From an uncultured Victivallales bacterium (GTDB lineage: Bacteria; Verrucomicrobiota; Lentisphaeria; Oligosphaerales; JAFGRS01): DNA of 9,978 bases. The notes beneath the pieces are model-generated. The model was given only the letters and a program-made list of their open reading frames with translations. It was not told where the DNA came from and made no database searches. Every line of letters begins with the position of its first letter. Positions within the stretch are counted from its first letter, which is position 1. Positions 7,790-9,978 of the stretch are shown here, piece after piece. The stretch lies in assembly GCA_903834675.1 (NCBI GenBank), contig CAILKC010000375.1, positions 1 through 9,978 of the forward strand, given 5' to 3'. The position numbers were made by a program, and so were the translations under genes.

Positions 7790-8923
7790 TCAGTAGCGGC
7801 CGTAGGTGCGCGCCGTCTCGATCATCGCCTCGAGGTTGGCATCGGGGGTGTCGCGGCCGCATTGGTCGCCGGTGGAGAGGATGAAGCCGCCACCGGCGCC
7901 GGCATCGTCAATGGCCTGTCGAGAGGCGCGGACGACATCCTGCGGCGTCCCGCGCAGCATCACGTCCGTGGTGTGCAGGTTCCCCATCAGGCTGAGCTTG
8001 GCGCCGAACTCCCGCTTGAGGCGGCCCAGGTCGCAGTCGCCCATAGGAGGGACTTCCAGGGGGTTGATGTTGTCCAGGTCCGTTTCTTCGGCGCTGATCT
8101 TGACCAGATCGTACTCGGGGCCGCAGCAGTGGATCTGGCTGGGCATGCCGGCCTTGCGGCAGACCGCGGTGATGTCCTTCAGGGTCGCCAAGGCGAGTTC
8201 ACGGAAGATGGGCGGCGGGTTGCTGAGCATGAATCCCGAGACGCCCACCAGGAGGAAGTCCATCTCCAGCTTGACCAGTGCCTCGGTGCGGCGCACGATG
8301 GTCTGGCGCGCCTTTTCGCAGCGTTCGACCACCGCTTGGTGGTTATCGTAGTATTCGTACATCGACTCCGGAGCCAGCCCCAGGCCCGGCAACCAGACGC
8401 CGCCCCCGACGATGCCGGCTTCACCCATCAACTCGCGGGCTTTGGTGAGAGCGCTGGTGCCTGGGAAACTCGTGCGCGGCACGACGTCTTCCCACTGGTC
8501 TGGGTCAGCCCCCGTCAAACCGACCTTGGCTAAGGCGACACCCCCGGTGGGCGGATTGTCCGGGTAGTACACGTTGCAGGTCTTGGACCACTGCAACCGA
8601 CCGTTGATCTCGGCGTGCGTGCGGGTGATGATGAACTCTGGCGTGCGGGCCACGATGGCCTGCTGCCAGGCAGGACGGGCGGCGGCGTCTGCCGCCTCGT
8701 AGTCGAGAGTCACCGGTACGGAAGGCAACCAGCCGTCGAAGCCGAAGTGCTTGGCGCAGTGGATGTAGGCCTGCCACAAGGGCGGGTCCTGCCACAGATA
8801 GATGTCCCAGAACGGCTTGCCCGTCAGCCGGCAGGGAATCATGTTCGAGGTGTCAGGGGCGACCGGCACACAGTCTGGCTGACCGTTCTTCATGGCGATC
8901 AGCAGGCGTTCACGAGAGGTCAT
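7790..8923 (-). CDS. Uroporphyrinogen decarboxylase (URO-D)/MtaA-superfamily protein
   Basis: A 377-residue cytoplasmic TIM-barrel-type protein without signal peptide or membrane segment. The start MTSRERLLIAMKNGQPDCVP is the usual opening of this superfamily (RERLLxAlxxgxPDrVPv). Residues 261-268 (PSQIHCCG) give a His265-x-Cys267 pair. STGDQCGRDTPDANLEAM (350-367) gives Cys355. His-x-Cys plus a distal Cys is the zinc site of MtaA/CmuA-type methylcobamide:thiol methyltransferases, whereas true HemE decarboxylases do not use zinc. GNLHTTDVMLRGTP (314-327) is also typical. The protein is thus more likely a methyltransferase-like member than a haem enzyme, but no corrinoid-protein gene is visible. 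A ribosome binding site AGGGAG lies 6 bases before the ATG. It is the first gene of the minus-strand block, divergent from glnA and 100 bases ahead of the receptor-permease gene. Members of this superfamily recur near sugar-uptake genes with unknown roles, and substrate is not predictable here. Confidence 0.87.
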   Translation of the reverse strand: MTSRERLLIAMKNGQPDCVPVAPDTSNMIPCRLTGKPFWDIYLWQDPPLWQAYIHCAKHFGFDGWLPSVPVTLDYEAADAAARPAWQQAIVARTPEFIITRTHAEINGRLQWSKTCNVYYPDNPPTGGVALAKVGLTGADPDQWEDVVPRTSFPGTSALTKARELMGEAGIVGGGVWLPGLGLAPESMYEYYDNHQAVVERCEKARQTIVRRTEALVKLEMDFLLVGVSGFMLSNPPPIFRELALATLKDITAVCRKAGMPSQIHCCGPEYDLVKISAEETDLDNINPLEVPPMGDCDLGRLKREFGAKLSLMGNLHTTDVMLRGTPQDVVRASRQAIDDAGAGGGFILSTGDQCGRDTPDANLEAMIETARTYGRY

Positions 8924-9000
8924 CAGCGGCTCCCTGGTGCAGGTCTAACTTCGGGCACGGCAACGCCACGAGGGCCACGGTCATCCCAGGCGGCGACTTC

Positions 9001-9046
9001 CCGGGCGCTACGGATTCTCAGCCCGGCGCCTGGTCGAGCCCGTAGC
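9001..9046 (-). repeat. Interlocked inverted repeats in the leader of the URO-D-like gene
   Basis: CCGGGC (9001-9006) pairs with GCCCGG (9021-9026), while GCTACGG (9007-9013) pairs with CCGTAGC (9040-9046). The two stems cross, so in RNA they would be alternatives to each other or form a pseudoknot. The zero-length link between 9006 and 9007 makes mutually exclusive hairpins more likely. The element lies between the candidate promoter and the start codon. Confidence 0.4.
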
Positions 9047-9068
9047 CGTGCCGTATTCATGAGCCCCC

Positions 9069-9097
9069 AATCTACTGGTTTTAACCCCCTGTTGCAA
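9069..9097 (-). promoter_or_regulatory. Candidate sigma-70-type promoter of the minus-strand operon
   Basis: Read on the minus strand, TTGCAA (complement 9092-9097) is followed by exactly 17 bases and then TAGATT (complement 9069-9074). Both hexamers match the consensus at 4 of 6 positions, and the spacing is ideal. RNA would start near 9062, giving a leader of about 140 bases before the URO-D-like ATG. There is no second line of evidence. Confidence 0.4.
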
Positions 9098-9170
9098 CGC
9101 CTCTATGCCAGTCAACCAATGTCACATAAACGTTCCACTTTCTGAGTTGCGGCACGTCTATGTACCAACG

Positions 9171-9198
9171 CCAGGAGCTTCACTCCCTCCTGGTGAAG
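9171..9198. repeat. Interlocked inverted repeats upstream of the glnA promoter
   Basis: CCAGGAG (9171-9177) pairs with CTCCTGG (9187-9193), and the immediately following CTTCAC (9178-9183) pairs with GTGAAG (9193-9198), sharing one G. The stems are perfect and cross each other. The element is about 100 bases upstream of the predicted glnA transcription start, a usual distance for an enhancer-binding-protein site, but it does not match the NtrC consensus. Confidence 0.4.
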
Positions 9199-9270
9199 GT
9201 CTGATACGATGGGTTCTAAGACATTTATGCGGAATAGGTAACATGTCTATTGCGGATTGAGTATAGGCGC

Positions 9271-9287
9271 TTGGCACGGCGCCTGCT
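9271..9287 (+). promoter_or_regulatory. Sigma-54 (RpoN) promoter of glnA
   Basis: TTGGCACGGCGCCTGCT contains the invariant GG (9273-9274) and GC (9285-9286) separated by exactly 10 bases. Its -24 half TTGGCACGG is identical to consensus, and the -12 half is CTGCT instead of TTGCT. Transcription would start near 9298, about 72 bases before the glnA ATG. Sigma-54 control of glnA is well known in enteric and other bacteria and would tie expression to nitrogen limitation. The core is embedded in the dyad AGGCGC-N8-GCGCCT (9265-9284). No sigma-70 hexamer pair with proper spacing was found close by. Confidence 0.72.
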
Positions 9288-9292
9288 ATACA

Positions 9293-9345
9293 TCCTGACA
9301 GTCGGGCCACTGCGGGGTGAACCGCAGTCCGTCAAACCGTCAGGA
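9293..9345 (+). repeat. Nested inverted repeats in the glnA leader
   Basis: The inner stem ACTGCGG (9309-9315)/CCGCAGT (9322-9328) has a six-base GGTGAA loop and would form in the mRNA. An outer pair TCCTGAC (9293-9299)/GTCAGGA (9339-9345) flanks it, but the predicted transcription start falls inside its left arm, so it may act as a DNA site rather than an RNA stem. CCGTCA is also directly repeated at 9329 and 9337. No T-tract follows, so it is not a terminator. Confidence 0.45.
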
Positions 9346-9369
9346 ATCGAGCCAAGGAGACACACGGCG

Positions 9370-9978
9370 ATGTTCAAAAACGCGAAAGAGATCCTGGAGT
9401 TTGTGAAGAAGGAGGGAGTGCAGGCCGTGGATCTGCGCTTCATGGACTTCCCCGGTATCTGGCAGCACTTCACCATTCCCACCCATGAACTGGACGAGTC
9501 GGTGTTTGAAGCCGGTCTGGGCTTCGACGGCAGCTCCATCCGCGGCTGGAAGGCGATCAACGAATCCGACATGCTGGTGAAGCCGGTGGCCGAGACAGCC
9601 TTCGTCGATCCATTCTTCGTGCATAAGACCCTGGTCATGGTGTGCAACATCTGCGATCCCATCACCGGCGAGGACTACACTCGCGACCCGCGCAACATCG
9701 CCCGCAAGGCCGAGGCTTACCTGGCCGGCACCGGTATCGGCGACACGGCGTACTTCGGGCCGGAAGCGGAGTTCTTCATCTTTGACGACGTGCGCTTCGA
9801 TCAGAACCAGCACAGCGGCTACTACTTCATCGACTCATCGGAAGGCGACTGGAACAGCGGTCGCAAGGAGAACCTCGACGCCAGTGGCCTGTCGCACAAT
9901 GACGGCTGCAAGATTCGCTACAAGGAAGGCTACTTCCCGGTACCGCCGGCGGACAGCCAGCAGGATATGCGCAGCGAG
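9370..9978 (+). CDS. glnA: Glutamine synthetase type I, N-terminal part
   Basis: This gene makes glutamine from glutamate, ammonia and ATP in the cytoplasm. 203 codons are visible and the frame is still open at the right edge; GS-I is usually about 470 residues, so a little under half is present. The N-terminal beta-grasp domain includes VDLRFMDFPGIWQHFTIP (20-37) and the conserved GFDGSSIRGW (51-60), whose Asp53 corresponds to the Asp50 that helps bind ammonium. The catalytic domain begins with GPEAEFFIFD (130-139); Glu132 and Glu134 match metal-binding Glu129/Glu131 of the Salmonella enzyme. KEGYFPVPPADSQQDMRSE (185-203) is another GS-I hallmark. The adenylylation tyrosine lies outside the window. 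The ribosome binding site AAGGAG is 10 bases upstream of the ATG. It is divergent from the sugar operon, with its own sigma-54-type promoter. Confidence 0.96.
   Translation, partial: MFKNAKEILEFVKKEGVQAVDLRFMDFPGIWQHFTIPTHELDESVFEAGLGFDGSSIRGWKAINESDMLVKPVAETAFVDPFFVHKTLVMVCNICDPITGEDYTRDPRNIARKAEAYLAGTGIGDTAYFGPEAEFFIFDDVRFDQNQHSGYYFIDSSEGDWNSGRKENLDASGLSHNDGCKIRYKEGYFPVPPADSQQDMRSE

Larger units (their letters stand above)
8924..9369. other. Divergent intergenic region with several inverted repeats
   Basis: These 446 bases separate the minus-strand operon from glnA and hold no convincing gene. They contain a candidate promoter for each direction. The dyads are: GCTACGG/CCGTAGC interlocked with CCGGGC/GCCCGG (9001-9046); CCAGGAG/CTCCTGG interlocked with CTTCAC/GTGAAG (9171-9198); AGACAT/ATGTCT (9219-9248); AGGCGC/GCGCCT (9265-9284); and ACTGCGG/CCGCAGT nested in TCCTGAC/GTCAGGA (9293-9345). 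Base composition around 9060-9260 is clearly more A+T-rich than the flanking genes, as expected of a regulatory region. Confidence 0.7.

Noticed and set aside
7688..8533. Plus-strand open frame of 281 codons opposite the URO-D-like gene
   Set aside because: Antisense shadow; the minus-strand protein has clear family motifs and a ribosome binding site.
8953..8966. A second GG-N10-GC sigma-54-like core on the plus strand
   Set aside because: The -24 half lacks the TGGC form, it lies about 400 bases from glnA next to the divergent gene's start codon, and random occurrence in G+C-rich DNA is expected.
9129..9134. AACGTT core resembling the centre of LacI-family operators
   Set aside because: Symmetry stops after six bases and no regulator gene is near.
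9160..9204. 14-codon plus-strand frame (MYQRQELHSLLVKV) upstream of glnA
   Set aside because: No ribosome binding site, and it lies upstream of the predicted glnA transcription start, so it cannot be a leader peptide of that transcript. Its bases are explained by the inverted repeats.
9306..9312. GCCACTG, a string seen in cobalamin riboswitches
   Set aside because: The rest of the roughly 200-base cobalamin riboswitch, including its B12 box, is absent and the leader is only about 72 bases. The match is chance within the hairpin.
9340..9813. Minus-strand open frames overlapping glnA
   Set aside because: glnA is unmistakable in the plus strand; the minus frames have no motif and no ribosome binding site.

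Overview
The window is G+C-rich bacterial chromosomal DNA with dense coding and good ribosome binding sites. No plasmid, phage, insertion-sequence, tRNA, rRNA or CRISPR signal was seen. The gene content (a solute-binding-protein/permease fusion, a MalG-type permease with an enlarged external loop, a GH141-like beta-helix protein and a URO-D-like protein) suggests a polysaccharide-degrading lineage such as Planctomycetota, another PVC-superphylum group or Armatimonadota. That placement is an impression from gene style, not a proof.

Layout. Positions 1-8923 carry five genes on the minus strand. In transcription order they are: a URO-D/MtaA-like protein (7790-8923); a secreted solute-binding domain fused to a MalF-type permease (4996-7689); a MalG-type permease with a roughly 400-residue external insertion (3051-4991); a secreted beta-helix glycosidase-like protein with a CBM9-like C-terminal domain (298-3030); and the N-terminus of an epoxyqueuosine-reductase-like iron-sulfur protein (1-227). 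The gaps are 100, 4, 20 and 70 bases, so the three central genes are almost certainly one operon. The outer two probably belong to it. An intergenic region (8924-9369) separates this block from a divergent glnA, which starts at 9370 and runs off the right edge.

How the genes may work together. The beta-helix protein would trim a plant- or algal-type glycan outside the cytoplasmic membrane. The fused receptor-permease plus the loop-extended permease would import the product. Neither an ATP-binding subunit nor a regulator is encoded here, so a shared ATPase elsewhere is implied. The URO-D-like protein keeps the His-x-Cys...Cys zinc site of corrinoid methyltransferases. The Fe-S protein at the other end belongs to a family related to corrinoid-using reductases. 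A methyl-group transfer step on the imported compound is therefore possible but unproven. glnA is a separate nitrogen-assimilation unit with a well-matched sigma-54 promoter.

The most unusual material is the importer. Both membrane subunits carry large extracytoplasmic domains: a tethered receptor on one, and on the other a loop with repeated segments resembling a motif of GH42-type glycosidases. The 446-base divergent intergenic region also has several nested or interlocked inverted repeats.
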